Shown here one piece after another: positions 31,913 through 43,200 of a stretch of 64,000 nucleotides of DNA; the first letter of the stretch is position 1, and the number at the start of each line of letters is the position of its first letter. The position numbers and the translations under genes were made by a program. Below the pieces are notes generated by a model. It was not told where the DNA came from. It saw nothing but the letters and a program-made list of their open reading frames with translations, and ran no database searches. Source of the DNA: Diplonema papillatum (lineage: Eukaryota; Euglenozoa; Diplonemea; Diplonemida; Diplonemidae); NCBI GenBank assembly GCA_030068145.1, contig JAPJBO010000026.1, positions 124,001 through 188,000 on the forward strand, read 5' to 3'.

Positions 31913-33547
31913 TCACGTGTACTGTTTTTTGGCCTCGCACTTCATGAGCATCGCTTGGCACTCTTCTGCAACGAAAAGAGCAGACTGGAAGAAGAAACGA
32001 AGTAATGCGTTGAAAACAGCAACTCGAAAGTCGCTTCTTTCCCCTCCTGAGACAGAAATACTCGGAAGCGCCCGGACTGGTTTTCTTCCAGGGGTGGAGA
32101 ATCACCCCACAACTACAAAATAGGTCTTTAGTTGTCCAACGCCCAACCGGTAGCTACCAGTTGCTTCATCCCGGAGCTAGCAAATACACGTCCTTTTTTG
32201 CAATGCTGGCTCTCGGGGCGGTAGTGTGTGGAGTCACCGGTAGCCAGGCCGAACGTTCAGCGTGCTGAACGTACTGATTTTCAGCACGTTAATGTTCTTA
32301 GTTTCTTTTTGTACACATGTTGAATCAGTACGTGTACACGTGCTGAAATCAGTACGTTATCAGCACGTACTATCTGTTCTGCAGATTCATTCTTCTGGGG
32401 AATCAGCCGCAGTCCTCCTGCTGTTGCTTACCACCGCAACACTGGAGGGTGGAGGCCGGAGAGAAGAGAGGCAAAGACATGCAACACTGGTAGGTGAGCC
32501 CCCTATGCTCTATTTCTTTTTTGCTTGACCCTACGTTCTGATTTTCAGTGGGTATTTGGCTCCAAGACTGAAGAGCTGCGTAAGCCCTGCCGGTAGCTGC
32601 GGATGGGGTCCCAGATTTGCGACTGGCGGGCACCTCGAGTATTTCCCAAAAAGAAGGCGGGTGCGTGTTCAAAAAAAAAAAAAAAAAAAAAAAACAGAAA
32701 CAGTGAGCGTGCGCAAGAGAGAGAAAGAGCCTTGCGTCCTGATAAAACAGCGCCCCCGGGGGGCACTGCATTGCTGTTCAAACGGAGCTTGGTGGGCATT
32801 CCGACGAGGGTTGCCCGTTCGTCCCTGGAAACGGATACGCTGGGAGAAGTCCCTCCCTGACCGTGTCAGATCTGTGCGACCGCTAACAGGGACTGCGTCC
32901 TCGGTGCGTTTTTTCGCGTTGTGGCAAACCAGCTTTTCTCCGAAGAGTTGGATTGCTGCAAAAAGAGAGGGTGGCGCGAGCTCAGTTCTGGAATCCGCGC
33001 CTTTGAAATTGGAGGGGACGAATGGTCCGGGTGTTCGCGGTGTGCGCATAACCTATAATAAGTTTGCATCTTGCGCGAAAGCACGGTCCCGCTGGCACCC
33101 TTTGCTCAAGAGCTTCTCAAAACAAGATCTTTTCAGCAAAAAGACGCCGCTGCACGGTCGGGAACCGAGGGGCTGCTGCCACAGGCAGCTGCGTGAAAAC
33201 CGGCCGCAAAAGCCCTCCGGCCAGAAGATGAAGACACGCCAGGGAGGCCCATGCGGTCCCGAAGTGCACACACCCCTGAGCCGGTCCACGGCCGGCTGGT
33301 AGTCCTGATAGACTGTGATAGACAGCAGCAGTTCGGTGGCAGTTCGACGTACTTCCCCGCAATAGAGGTAGACTGGCTCGCCCAATCGGTCCAGTCGAAT
33401 ACGAGGTAAGCACTCTTTGGTGTGTGTGCGGATGATGTCGCACCGACCGTACTTGTGATGCCTGTACGTCGTCAAGCTCTGCACCGGCTGTCCCGCCCAG
33501 ACGATATTAGAACGCAAGGAAAGGCGGTTCCAAAGTACTTGCGTCAT
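31913..33547 (-). CDS. Small basic, possibly mitochondrial protein, two exons
   Basis: Exon 33547-33274 ends at a G|GTGTGTGC donor (phase 1). An exon at 31965-31913 after TTTTCGTTGCAG completes the codon and runs to a stop, giving 108 residues. The join reads smoothly as one helix (PAVDRLREECQAMLMKCEAK). The N-terminus (MTQVLWNRLSLRSNIVW) is basic and amphipathic, like a mitochondrial presequence. The middle has several Cys and Arg (YGRCDIIRTHTKECLPRIRL, YLYCGEVRRTATELLLSI). No family is recognised; a mitoribosomal or respiratory-complex accessory subunit is a guess. The start lies only 32 bases after the NOP10 stop, very tight for trans-splicing, so the true start may be inside. The 1.3-kb intron is long for this window and carries palindromic CAGCACGT motifs at 32270-32370 and an A24 tract. 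Confidence 0.45.
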
Positions 33548-33579
33548 GATGGGCGGAATGCCACGCGAAGGTTGGCGAC

Positions 33580-34159
33580 CTACAGCTCCCGGCCCGGGAA
33601 GTCGGTCATGAGGACCTTGTGTCTCTTCTTGATCATCACACGCTCTTTCGAGAACTTGTCATCAGGGGAGAACCGGGCCGGGTGGGCCGATTGCGTGGGG
33701 TTTCCGTTCGGGTCAACCTTCTTCAAAGTGTACACCCTGCGTGCGTGTTGTATTAGTGCATGTGTTCATAGAGAAGAACGGGAGTTCGTCGGTGCTTAGG
33801 TTTGTCGTTTTCAAAAATGTTTTTTTTGTTGTTGTTGATTTCCGCCGCTCCTTGGCCGCACAACTGCAAACCAGAGAGAGACAATATTTCTGTTCTCGTC
33901 TAATGCGCAACCTGTCGTGCAATGCCCCCGTAGAAGGTGGGCGTCAATACTGACGAGCATGAAGCAAAGGCACCAATACTGGCAAAGCGGCAGGAATGGC
34001 TGAGGTTGAAACGTCACTCGAGCCTCCGCCTTGTACTGGTCGTAGGGACAGAAAGACGCGCCTTCGCTATTTTTGCTTGCAGTCGTTCTTTCGCTCATTT
34101 GATGGACCACGTACACACCTTGCTCCCGTCGCGGCATCCTGGTAGATCATCAAATGCAT
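33580..34159 (-). CDS. NOP10: H/ACA ribonucleoprotein subunit NOP10, two exons
   Basis: Exon 34159-34119 encodes [13 protein letters not shown] plus two bases. Exon 33736-33580 begins by completing an Arg codon and continues [44 protein letters not shown]. Together they give 65 residues, the normal length (64 in human). This is the NOP10 signature: N-terminal zinc-ribbon remnant strands, the invariant [14 protein letters not shown] linker, and a basic C-terminal helix that grips Cbf5/dyskerin. NOP10 is a core part of the box H/ACA particle that makes pseudouridine in rRNA and snRNA in the nucleolus. The donor AAG|GTGTGT and acceptor CGCAG are canonical for this genome; the intron is 382 bases. 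Both exons are too short for simple ORF finding. Confidence 0.93.
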
Positions 34160-36115
34160 GTTCGGCAAAGGTTCTTTTGGTTCGTGTGAAAAGGGGGCGG
34201 TATTCCTGTGGCGGTTTCACCTTGGTTTTAGAGTGCAAGTTTCGAGTCATCTATCTCGGCAACAGCATACAGGGTTGCACCTCCCTCGTTTAGAAGCCGG
34301 CGCCCCAACAACAGGCGCCTTCTTGCACGAAGGCGCGCGGTGGCCATTCGTGCGTTGTGTCCGCGATGCGGGAAAAAGAACGCAGAATCCTGGATGCGCA
34401 GATGAACCGCCTGCATCGATGCAGAGCAAGGAAGAGGGCGCAAACCAGCCAACGGGCCCAATGGATCTCAAAAGCCCAAACAGTGCCGCGGGAGTTCTCC
34501 GCGAGGGGCTCACGCGTTCAACCCCCGACATACACATATCCTCAGGGCAAAAGCGAATGCGAGGCATCACTCTGTCTCCCATCTGCCCTAGCTTTGTTCA
34601 CTTTGGATCATCAGAACTTTAACACGCAGACCTCGAAAGGCCTGCTTTCTCCTGCTTCGTTTCCACTGCGGTAAGCCGCATGGAAGCCGCATAGAGCAAA
34701 GCTTTTTCGGCTGGTTGCGAGGAATCACCTGCAGGAGTTGCTCAAAGCATGACCGTCGAGGACACTCAACAAAGAACCAGGTGGGAGTTCTGCTTGCAGA
34801 TCGGTCTGCGCCTCAACTCCTCACCACTACTAAAGATGTTTTGCAGTATCATGCCAGTATGGTAAGATAAAACAGTGGTGTTACCCGAGGGGGTAATCTC
34901 AGGGCAGCCCACGTAATAGAGCCGTTAAGCACTGGGAAGTTAAGTACATGGACCACGTGGATCAGCATGCACTGCCGTTAAGCAGCGGCTGCCGGCTTAT
35001 CCCGTGACACCTTGATGCATGCGCCTCCTTGACAGCACCTCTCCTTGCCGAACTGAGCCAGAAGCGCAACGCAAGAGAAATGGTGCTGAAGACAGACGAC
35101 TCCCAGTGGGCACGGGCCGGAAGGAAGAAAAAGCGAAGCGAGCACACATCCAACGACGGCGCTCCCCCCCCTCTCCCCGCCCGGAAGCCCTGCGTTGCAG
35201 GCAGCCGGGTAAGAGGATGCCCGCAGCGTCCACTTTTTGTTCGCTGGAGCTCTTTCACGGCATCGCTGCAATACTCTGAAACTATTTTGTCACGTCTCGG
35301 AACCTATATCGGGCCCCATGATCCTCCTTCATTCGTATTGCAGGCCTAGCCACCCATCTCGTTTACGATTCATCGCAGCGTGGTGAAAGCGCAAGGAATA
35401 CAGGGCAGCTCTTGTCTGAGCTTTCGGGCGACCGAAAAGCGTTTCGCTTGCTATGTGACCCCACTGCGGGTTGCTTTCCAGAAGCAACGCTGTCCAGTAC
35501 ACTGCGTAACGAACGTCTGCAGAGGAGACCGAAAACGAAAATATAGAAGACCCTCCCAAAAAGAAAAGGCAAATTTGAAAAAAAAAGAAAGAAATGAGAA
35601 CAACTGAGAAGAGAGACGGCTTTGTATTAAAATAACTGAACAGTCACAAAAGCACAAGCGAAATGAGGGGGAATAGAAGAACACAAGAGCTCGCCGCAAA
35701 ACGCGGGGTTTTGTTGGCGGAAAAGCTTTCGTTTGTCCCCCCTGGAAGCAGTCTTCCCAATGGTTTCCCGAAACCCGTTTTTTTTTTGATGGCTCTGTTT
35801 CTGACGTCTCTCCTTGTGCCCGTCCGCCGCTTCGTTCTTTGCACGAGCCACTCATCTTCTTTCACCCCATTGCGTGTCTCGGTGGGAAAACAAAAGAACA
35901 CAGATTGACCGGACAAAGGCGCGGGGGGAGCCGAGGGTGGCGAGAAGCCAAAAGAGAAGCGACAAAACCCACTCACGGAAAAAAAGAACAGGGGGGGGGG
36001 GGTGAAAAGGGAAAAAAGAAAAGATGAAGTAACCGTGCAGGAACCCGTGACTTCGCTCTAGTAGCGGAGCCGTGGTGCGTCGGGGTGATGCGTCTGATCA
36101 GCGAAAACCCGCGTT
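34160..36115. other. Intergenic, no confident gene
   Basis: Contains a fragment of R1 at 34974-35020 (GTTAAGCAGCGGCTGCC), A-rich and G-rich tracts near 35575-35600 and 35991-36002, and short frames without codon bias. A minus-strand frame from 34582 (MGDRVMPRIRFCPED) is short and unsupported. Confidence 0.4.
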
Positions 36116-38451
36116 CTATGCCATGGCAGCGGTGACGGCAGCGCCGAACGCAGCGGGGTCTGCAGATCCCTGTGTTATTGCGGTGCTCGAGACCGGTTCG
36201 GTAGGACTGGCCGGATAGTCCGCCGGACAACAGAAAAAGCAGCCCTTCGCACTGAGGATTCAAGGACCAGGGCCTCAGCCCCGAGTGATTCCTGAAGGCA
36301 AGAATCTTTCGGCAAAAGTGAATCCGGCGCTTCTTTCCTGTGTTTGCGCACACTTCCTTCAAATCTGTTTTCTTCATCACCAGGATAGTACGCTGCCAGC
36401 GATCGGTTTTTGTTCTTGGATTGGATTGCATTTGTTAGACACAAGAAGAAAAAGACAGGAAGTGCCGTGTGCCTTCCTCGAGAAAAACAGCCATTATCTT
36501 GTAGACGAGACACTCCAGTGCTGTTTGGAACGGCGCTGCTGCAAATAAAGAGGCATACTCCCTTGACGCCGGTGGGGATGGTCTTCGCCGCGGTGTAGAC
36601 CTTCGAGAGCGCGGCTTGAATCTTTTTGGCCTCGCTCGACATGCCCATCGCCTCCAGGGCGTCAACGGCAGCGAGGAGAAGTCCGGTCGGGTTCGCTCCT
36701 GTGGTGCAGTTACTAAATGCTGCATTCTGAGTCGGATGGGACGTAGAATGAACCTGGTCAACAGTCTGACATTTCTCGACACTAATCGGTCCAACAGGCC
36801 TCAAATAAGAATGAGGCGCATCGCTTTCTGCTTTGCGTTAAAAGTCAGCAGCCTCTTTCGTCACAGCAGGTGGTTGTTTGAACTCATTCAATGGCAAGGC
36901 AGTCTGGCAAGGAGCTGCTCAGAAGCGGCGCTTCACTTGCGCACACTTCTTCATTCGTTGTGAGTGCCGTTGTCGCATCCGTAGAAAAAGAGTACGATTC
37001 GTCACCAGAGTTGCGTTGGGTGAACCCCCTGAGCGAATTGTTTGTAACAGTAACAGAACGAACGGTGCGAACACATACCTGCTTTTTCGTTTGCGGCGGC
37101 AAAGATGGTTGCGTTGGCGGTCTTGTGAGCTTTCGCGGCCTGAGCGGACGTTTTTGTTGTGTTTCCGACGGGCACACAGATTGGAGTCCCACGAATCGCG
37201 AGGTACGCAATCGACACGTGACAGGGGGCGGCTCATTGTGGAACTGCGCCATTGTCAGGAGGAGGATTATGTTGCTATCTACCGGGGCTCGAAAGCCCTG
37301 CTGGATAGCCCGAAGAACTACTGTCGTAAAGCTGTTCGACGGTAGCGCAGCGACTGTACAGTGTACTACTACTGAGTGTAGTCTGTTTGTGCAACTTGAC
37401 GTGCACGCGTTCAGGTTGCTGCCAACGTTTCTGCTTAGCTGTATCAAGTGTGCTCTCTAGGGAGGTAGTTGTTGGTTAACGCAAAAAGAAAAAGACAGGA
37501 ACACACCATGCCAGCACCACCGGCGATGCCAGTGGCAAGGTCCTCAAACGTCTCGGAGGATGAGTAGCAGGGGGTGATCACGACACCGAGAGTTTCGGAG
37601 AACATGATGGCGTGGTTGAAGACGTGCTGCGAGTTCATCACTTCCACGCTAACGCCCGCCTGAAGTGTGTTGATATTGGGTGTGTGTGAAGTGCCTTGCC
37701 TGAGGCCCTCCGCCAATCTTCTCTGACCAGAAGAATAAGAACTCGTCTGTCTCCTTATTTTCTGCGCAACATTCTCGAGGGAAATCATAGCTTACTCAGG
37801 CAACACATTGCCTCTCATGCAAGTAGGTTCCCTGTCGGTTTAACCTCGCATTTCTTCGTCCTTTGTTGCCGGAAGGTCGCACTGATGCATTGGCTCGAGC
37901 AGTTAAACAGGGGTAATTGGTACCTCGTCCGCAACTTCCTTGACGGTGGCGACGAACAGGGCGTTGTGCTCCTTGAACGCGGACTGCGGCTTCTGGAAGA
38001 TGGTGAGCTTCGAGTCGGTGGCGGCGGCCTTCGCGACGGCGACCTTGGCGCTCTCCTTGATCGAGGCCTTGACCCAGAACGTCTCGCTCGCGACCGAAAC
38101 GCCGATGCGCGGGAACTTGTCCAGCTTCTCCGTGACCGGGATAGGCGTGTCGCTGCCGACGAACGAGCTGACGACGGTGAATTTCGCTGACGCGTAGGTC
38201 TTGTCGGTGTTCAGCGCCGCCGAGGGGCCGGTGGACAGGACCGACGAGTGGACGGGCGCGCTCAGCTTCTTGCTGACCTGCGCGAGTTCGTCCTTCGACA
38301 TGCCGCTCGCCAGCGCGACCTTGCTCGCTCCCAGAGCCGAGGCATCGACGACGTTCAGCGACACGCCGACGCTCGACAGCACCTTGGTCAGGGCTTCAAC
38401 GGCCGCGTTGTTCTTCGCGGCGCCGGCGATAAAGGGGATGGCCTTGCTCAT
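36116..38451 (-). CDS. Divergent isocitrate/isopropylmalate dehydrogenase-family protein, probable pseudoenzyme, five exons
   Basis: Exons 38451-37924, 37659-37507, 37139-37079, 36698-36559 and 36169-36116 join in phases 0, 0, 1, 0 to give 311 residues. The fold signature of NAD-isocitrate dehydrogenases can be followed from residue 140: KLTIFQKPQSAFKEHNALFVATVKEVADE (family: xVHKANxxKxxDGLFLxxxxEVA), VMNSQHVFNHAIMF, VVITPCYSSSETFEDLATGIAGGAGM (family: VxPNLYGDIxSDxxAGLxGGxG), ATIFAAANEKAGANPTGLLLAAVDAL, and a GSADPAAFGAAVTAAM end. The substrate loop SxNxxLR and the Tyr of the REN-x-E-G-x-YSG motif are not recognisable. The metal-binding Asp in the VDN and GDIxSD positions is largely lost, and the usual N-terminal PGDGIGPE is absent. 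The simplest reading is a catalytically dead relative with a structural or regulatory role. There is no clear targeting peptide. The start codon is the first ATG after an A-rich leader. Intron 4 carries repeat R4. Confidence 0.8.
36338..36450. repeat. Dispersed repeat R4, copy in intron 4 of the dehydrogenase-like gene
   Basis: Shares GCGCACACTTCCTTCAA / GCGCACTTCCTTCCAA, CTGTTTTCTTCATC, GTTTTTGTTCTTG and ATTGCATTTGTTAGACACAA with 45929-46027. Confidence 0.75.
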
Positions 38452-39217
38452 CTTGCTCTTCGGTCTTTTTTTGCAAGCCTTTTTTCACAGGAGATTGCGT
38501 GCGGGGGGGCAGTGGTTTGGTTGCGACGATGCGACTAAAAACACTCCGACCGAGGACAGCGAAGAAAAAGCTAGGCAAAGCAGTTGTAAGCGCCCTTGGC
38601 ACCGGCGCTGCTTGCGGTCCCCCTGTGGCCACGATGCCAAGACTCGGCTAAGCTCATCCAAGACTTTGCCCCGGTGACTCCACAAGTACTGCAGGATGCA
38701 GATCTCTACGGTTCATGTGCGCAAATAATCTCAAAGCTACGACGAGGCAGACAGGCAATGTGTGCCTCAAGCTTTTGCATGCTGCGGCTGAATTCACGCT
38801 CTGTCCAACAGGGACTTCTTTTTCACCTGCTGGCAACTGTTTCGGTTTACGACCGGCACTGGTAGGCCTGCCGCACACGCGCGCGAGACCCGGACTGTTC
38901 AGATCGCAAGGACGAAGGGAAAAAGGGAGCACCGACTAAGCGTTAACTTGGGGAGGGTCTGGCACACGACGGGTCGCGGTTCCATTATAATTTGCGCACA
39001 TTCGCGCGATAAGCCCCCGCTGGGGCAGAAGAGAGGTGAGAACAGGGACAAGGGCCTGCGCAAAGGATAGCCAACAAAGGCTCTTCGCGACCGGAGTCCC
39101 TTTATACCATCGGGGAGCGTTTCGTCGTCGGCACGGCATTCACGCCGGACGGAGCCGCGGAAGCAAGCAGATGCCCGCGACACCTCCCGATGCCTTCATT
39201 TTGAGTACTTTTGCTTT
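38452..39217. other. Intergenic, no gene seen
   Basis: The stretch between the end of the 87-residue paralogue and the start of the dehydrogenase-like gene. There are frames on both strands with no codon bias. An A-rich leader lies just before the dehydrogenase-like start. Confidence 0.5.
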
Positions 39218-39965
39218 TCAATAGCGGCCTCCTCTGGGTGACATTCGGTTGCCGATGCGCGACATGTGGTCTTCGAGGACTCTCCGCGGGCTGTATTCGT
39301 AAACCTGTAGAAGATTCGTGAGATGAGAGACGGCGATAACGCACGTACCCGCAGGCCGGATTGAAGTTCCTAACCTCTGTACACCACAGCTACCCAGTGA
39401 GCAAACTGCATGCGATCCAGCGACTTGGAGATCCCACTAGTCTCCTGTGCAAGGTATTCTCCTTCTTGGCGTCGCGGCGCTGTGGAAAAGCATAAAAAGA
39501 AACGAACCCACGCTGTCGAAAATCTTGCCACATTTCCGTTGTGGTGCCCAAGAAACGGAAAGCAAGGAGCGGGATGGTGGATAAGCAAAAGCGCGAGCAT
39601 TTGTGTAAGAATGTGTTCTCAGTCGGTTGACGGCATTTTCCAAGCCTAGCGTCTGAGACGGCAAGAACCCCTGAGGGAACAGACCCGCTCGCATCCACCT
39701 ACCCCGGGTCTGGCTGTGTCTTTGATCGCTGCAGATTCTGCGCTGGACAGCCGCTAACCACCCGAAAACAAAGAAAGCAGACACACACCTGCGCCGCGTC
39801 ATAGCAGTCGCGAGTATAGAAGAAGGTCTGCGCTGACGCCTCGGCATTGTTCATCACCGACTCGCGCTCTGCCGCCCGGTTTCTCCTCCAGCAGTCGAGC
39901 GCTTCTGCGCGCGCCACGTCGACCTGTGCCTGGTGGTACGGACGCAGGCTGTAGTACCCATCCAT
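39218..39965 (-). CDS. Small 87-residue protein, paralogue 1, two exons
   Basis: Exon 39965-39789 (59 codons) ends at CAG|GTGTGT. Exon 39304-39218 (29 codons with stop) follows TTCTACAG. The protein begins MDGYYSLRPYHQAQVDVARA, continues as a helix rich in Ala, Arg and Glu (EALDCWRRNRAAERESV, SAQTFFYTRDCYDAAQ) and ends EYSPRRVLEDHMSRIGNRMSP. It is about 65% identical over exon 1 to the paralogue 1.6 kb upstream, and exon lengths are exactly equal, which confirms both models. No signal or membrane segment is seen. The family is not recognised; a small soluble subunit of a larger complex is possible. The ATG is preceded by an A-rich leader, as in the other copy. Confidence 0.85.
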
Positions 39966-40966
39966 CGTATTTTCTTTTTTGTGGTGTGGTTTCGTGTATG
40001 TGTTCTTTGGCGCACTGGCTCGTTGTGGGACTTGACGTGAAACGGCGGGGAGGCTGGCGCACATTGGCGAAACTGGTGTCCCCGGCTTTGTCGATGACGA
40101 GATCGCCTTCGCCTTGGTAAAATCTTGCTCTATACTGGCCTCACGTCATGTCATCAGGATGAGTATCTTTAAAACCCCTGAGATCGAACTCATGAACATC
40201 GTCGACCAAAGGTCGACACGATACGCACGCGCAGAACGAATCAAAAAGCAACGTCGCACTGAATGCTTGGCTTCCCACGAAGCAAACTATCCCGTGTGGC
40301 AACCATCTCCGGCTCCGCGCTTGAACGTAAGCATATCACTCAGCGCACAACAAGAAAGCAACGGCGACGAGGGAGACCCCAAGCTTGGCGCGATGTGGCA
40401 CGCTCCTTGGGGACACACGCGGCGTCGGATTAGTCTCCCGGAACGGCCCAGAACCCGTCCGGCTTTGGCTTTTGCAATACAATACAAAACCAAGGGAGAG
40501 AGAGAAAGCGGCGCGGTTTCCGTTCAGTTCTTTTTTTTTTTTTTTTCTCCTGTTCTTCCTTCGAGAAACGGCCGTCGAGAGCGAGCGGACCTAACAAGCC
40601 GCGAACGTTGGTAAGCAAACAAAGCTTGCGCAACAAGCACGCGGGTGGAACGGGAGACCCCTGCAGAAGCGGCTTCAGAACGAACAAATCAGCTGAAACC
40701 AACTCAATCCGGGGAACATGTGGGGTTAAGTCCTAAGAAAGCTGTACAAGGAGAGGGAAGCAACCAGAGGTCTTGTGGGGGGTGGGGGTTGGAAAAGGAA
40801 AAGGAAAACGTATTACAACAGTACAAAGAGGACACGGCAATGGGCGGAGGCCCGACGCTGAGAACCGCGTCAACCAGCCCATCGGTGCGGGCAGAAGTCC
40901 GTTGGCCCGGTCGGGCGACGGCGTAGGGGCCGTCTCTTGATGTCCGCGAGCAACGAGACGCGTTCA
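39966..40966. other. Intergenic between the two 87-residue paralogues
   Basis: Contains a T17 tract near 40531 and a run of AAGGAAAAGG near 40795. No gene was found on either strand. Confidence 0.5.
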
Positions 40967-41581
40967 TCATCGCCGGCAATCACGTGGTGACATTCGCAAG
41001 CCTTCTCGGTTCATGTGGTCGTGCAGAACGTTGCGGGGACTGAACTCCGCTAGCTGTGTGTGGGTTTATTTGTGTCTGTGTGTTTGTGAAAGCACCTGCT
41101 TCGTAGGAAAAACTTGAGGAGGCCGCCTGGTGAAAGCAGGAGTGTGCTGCAGTCCACAGTTTACGGTAAGCGTTCGATCGAACCCACTTTTGTAGTTGTC
41201 TTGTTTCTCCCCTCCAGCCTTCGTAGAAATGAAGGGGAATTTTAAAATCGTGTTTCGGGCAGGATCCTGTCTCATGCACGTTTGGAGCGTGGACGTACGG
41301 TAACCCACAGGTAGGACACGACCACGTGCGGACGCGGAGTAAAAAGCGCAAAAGGGGGATAATCTTATAATTATCCGTTGGTAGTAGGGGGAGGGGAGGC
41401 CAACCTGGGCTGCATCGCGGCAGTCTCTGGCAGCGAAAAAGGCTTTCGCGGAAACTTCGGCATGGTTCAGAATAGCTTCCCTCTCGGCCGCACGGTTGCG
41501 TCTCCAGCAGTCCAGCGCCTCCGCTCTGGCGACGTCAACTTGGGCCTGCTTGTAGGGGTGCAGCGAGTAGTAGCCGTCCAT
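40967..41581 (-). CDS. Small 87-residue protein, paralogue 2, two exons
   Basis: Exon 41581-41405 (59 codons) and exon 41053-40967 (29 codons with stop) have the same lengths and phase as paralogue 1. The protein begins MDGYYSLHPYKQAQVDVARA, shares EALDCWRRNRAAERE and RDCRDAAQ, and ends EFSPRNVLHDHMNREGLRMSP. Conserved positions include Cys25 and the Cys of RDC, the RxNRAAERE helix and the SPRxVLxDHMxRxGxRMSP tail, whereas the intron (351 bases against 484) is unrelated. This pattern shows selection on protein after a tandem duplication. The donor CAG|GTTGGC is less typical than its partner's. Function unknown. Confidence 0.85.
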
Positions 41582-41901
41582 TTCTTCTTTTTTTTTTTGT
41601 TAACCGGTTGGTGTCCTTTCCAGCGAGTAAAAACCTTATTGAATCGTGTTGCCGAAGATTTTCAACGGTTGCTGTCCGACCACCAGGGGATCTAGATCGG
41701 AGTTGCCACCCTCCTCGCGGTGGTCCCCGTCCGCGTGGGCAAAGCGACGGCTAATGGTAACACTTGCACAGTGACTTCCCGTACTAGCATTGATTCTTCA
41801 AGGTGGGCTCGTATCAGCCTCCAGTGCGGTGCTAGTACTTGCAGCTTTCCGGTACCGGGGAATCACAGTCCCCGGCTGCGCCGGAACACGCGCAAGCGAG
41901 A

Positions 41902-42096
41902 GCAAGAATAGTTGAGTTGCAGCTCTTGACAAAGATAGATGGAAAAAAGAAGATGTTCTTATTCTTCGCTTTTTCTCACGAACGGGGGGGTCGGTCCTGC
42001 TTTTGGCTTTGTAGGTTCTCCCGACTCCCCAATTCGTGGTTAGCACAAACTCAAGAGGTCTAGTCAACTATCCCTGCAGTATTGGCATACTTTCAA
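41902..42096. repeat. Dispersed repeat R3, copy b
   Basis: Longest copy: GCAAGAATAGTTGAGTTGCA, CTTGACAAAGATAGATGG, CACGAACGGGGGGGTCGGTC, TCCCGACTCCCCAATTCGTG and CTAGTCAACTATCCCTGCAG. Subterminal inverted repeats of GAATAGTTGA. Confidence 0.85.
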
Positions 42097-42933
42097 AAGA
42101 AAAAGAAGAACGGTGCAGAGGACAGCTGTCGGAATCGCATGCTCATGTTAGCTTCATAAGGAATGATCGAAAATAACTGACGATGGTTGTGGAAGCGACG
42201 GGACGGGTTTTGCGCGCCCAAAAAACGAAGCCCCGGTGCAGTGATTCTCGGATCCACACCACGCATGCAACGTCCCTTTCTAGGGCATACATCATTAAGC
42301 TGCGGTTATGTATACGCAAGGAACAAACAAAGGGGGAGGAGGAAGGAGCGAATTTTGTCACAAGGAGCCGTCGGTGCTCCGTTTCTTGACGAGCTGCGCC
42401 TCACGCTATTGAACTGTCTTTCCTATTCTTAACATCGGATCCGGCCTTGGAACCCAGCTGTCGTATACGCATATCTCTTTGGGTCCCAGATCTCGGCGCG
42501 CCCTTGCAGCAAGCGATTGTATTGTGCCTTTTCTGTGCAGCAGAGACCTCTGCATGTTGACAGAAGACAAACAGTTCGCGACATAGACTGGATGGCCGGG
42601 ATGACCTGCTGTGGCTACCACCGTTGACCCGGGGTTGACCGGTGTTGCTACGAGCGAACACGTTGTCTACCCGACTGAGAAGTGTACAGGAGGAATGCCA
42701 TGTCACGGGGTAGCCCAATTCTGCCAGCTGCTACAAGACCGACCTCGTCGGACAGTAGTGGGTGTTTGTTGGACCCCGCATCAAGACGTGTGCTCTGCTA
42801 ACCGTCTCACTACGGTGTCAACGCCACGTACATGTTGCGACCCGAAATATGGTGCGCCGTCTCTACGGGCTTCTGCACAGCGCAAGTGCCCCGTCGAAAG
42901 TCACGGCATGGTTTCAGGAAAAATCTAGTTTGT

Positions 42934-43200
42934 CTACCTGACCGGTCCTGCCCTGCTACCATGTCGATCACAACTGTTCTGCAGCTGTCCATCAATCTCG
43001 AGGGCTTTCTTCACGTTGATTCTGAGTCTTTCGTTCTCTTTCGACACCCTGTTCGTGATTTCCCTCGAACAAGTTGCCAGAAGACCGGAATAGGCGCAAT
43101 CAAGAAAAGCAGTGAGAGCAACTAAAAGAGGAACGCTCGGAAGCGCCGCCCGATGCCTGTTACGAAGCGCACACAACATGTGCAAAGACATAACATGCAT
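42934..43200 (-). CDS. Candidate small protein with hydrophobic N-terminal segment and coiled coil
   Basis: The ATG at 43200 opens 88 codons: a hydrophobic segment at about residues 18-42 (AALPSVPLLVALTAFL) and a charged helix (EITNRVSKENERLRINVKKA). This layout would suit a small single-pass membrane protein. Codon bias is only moderate, there is no family, and a possible acceptor CACGAACAG sits inside, so the helix alone may be an exon of something else. Confidence 0.3.
   Translation of the reverse strand: MHVMSLHMLCALRNRHRAALPSVPLLVALTAFLDCAYSGLLATCSREITNRVSKENERLRINVKKALEIDGQLQNSCDRHGSRAGPVR

Noticed and set aside
34900..34980. 5S rRNA-like sequence (GAAGTTAAGTACATGG)
   Set aside because: Only a short stretch resembles 5S rRNA; the conserved box A, intermediate element and box C are not all present.
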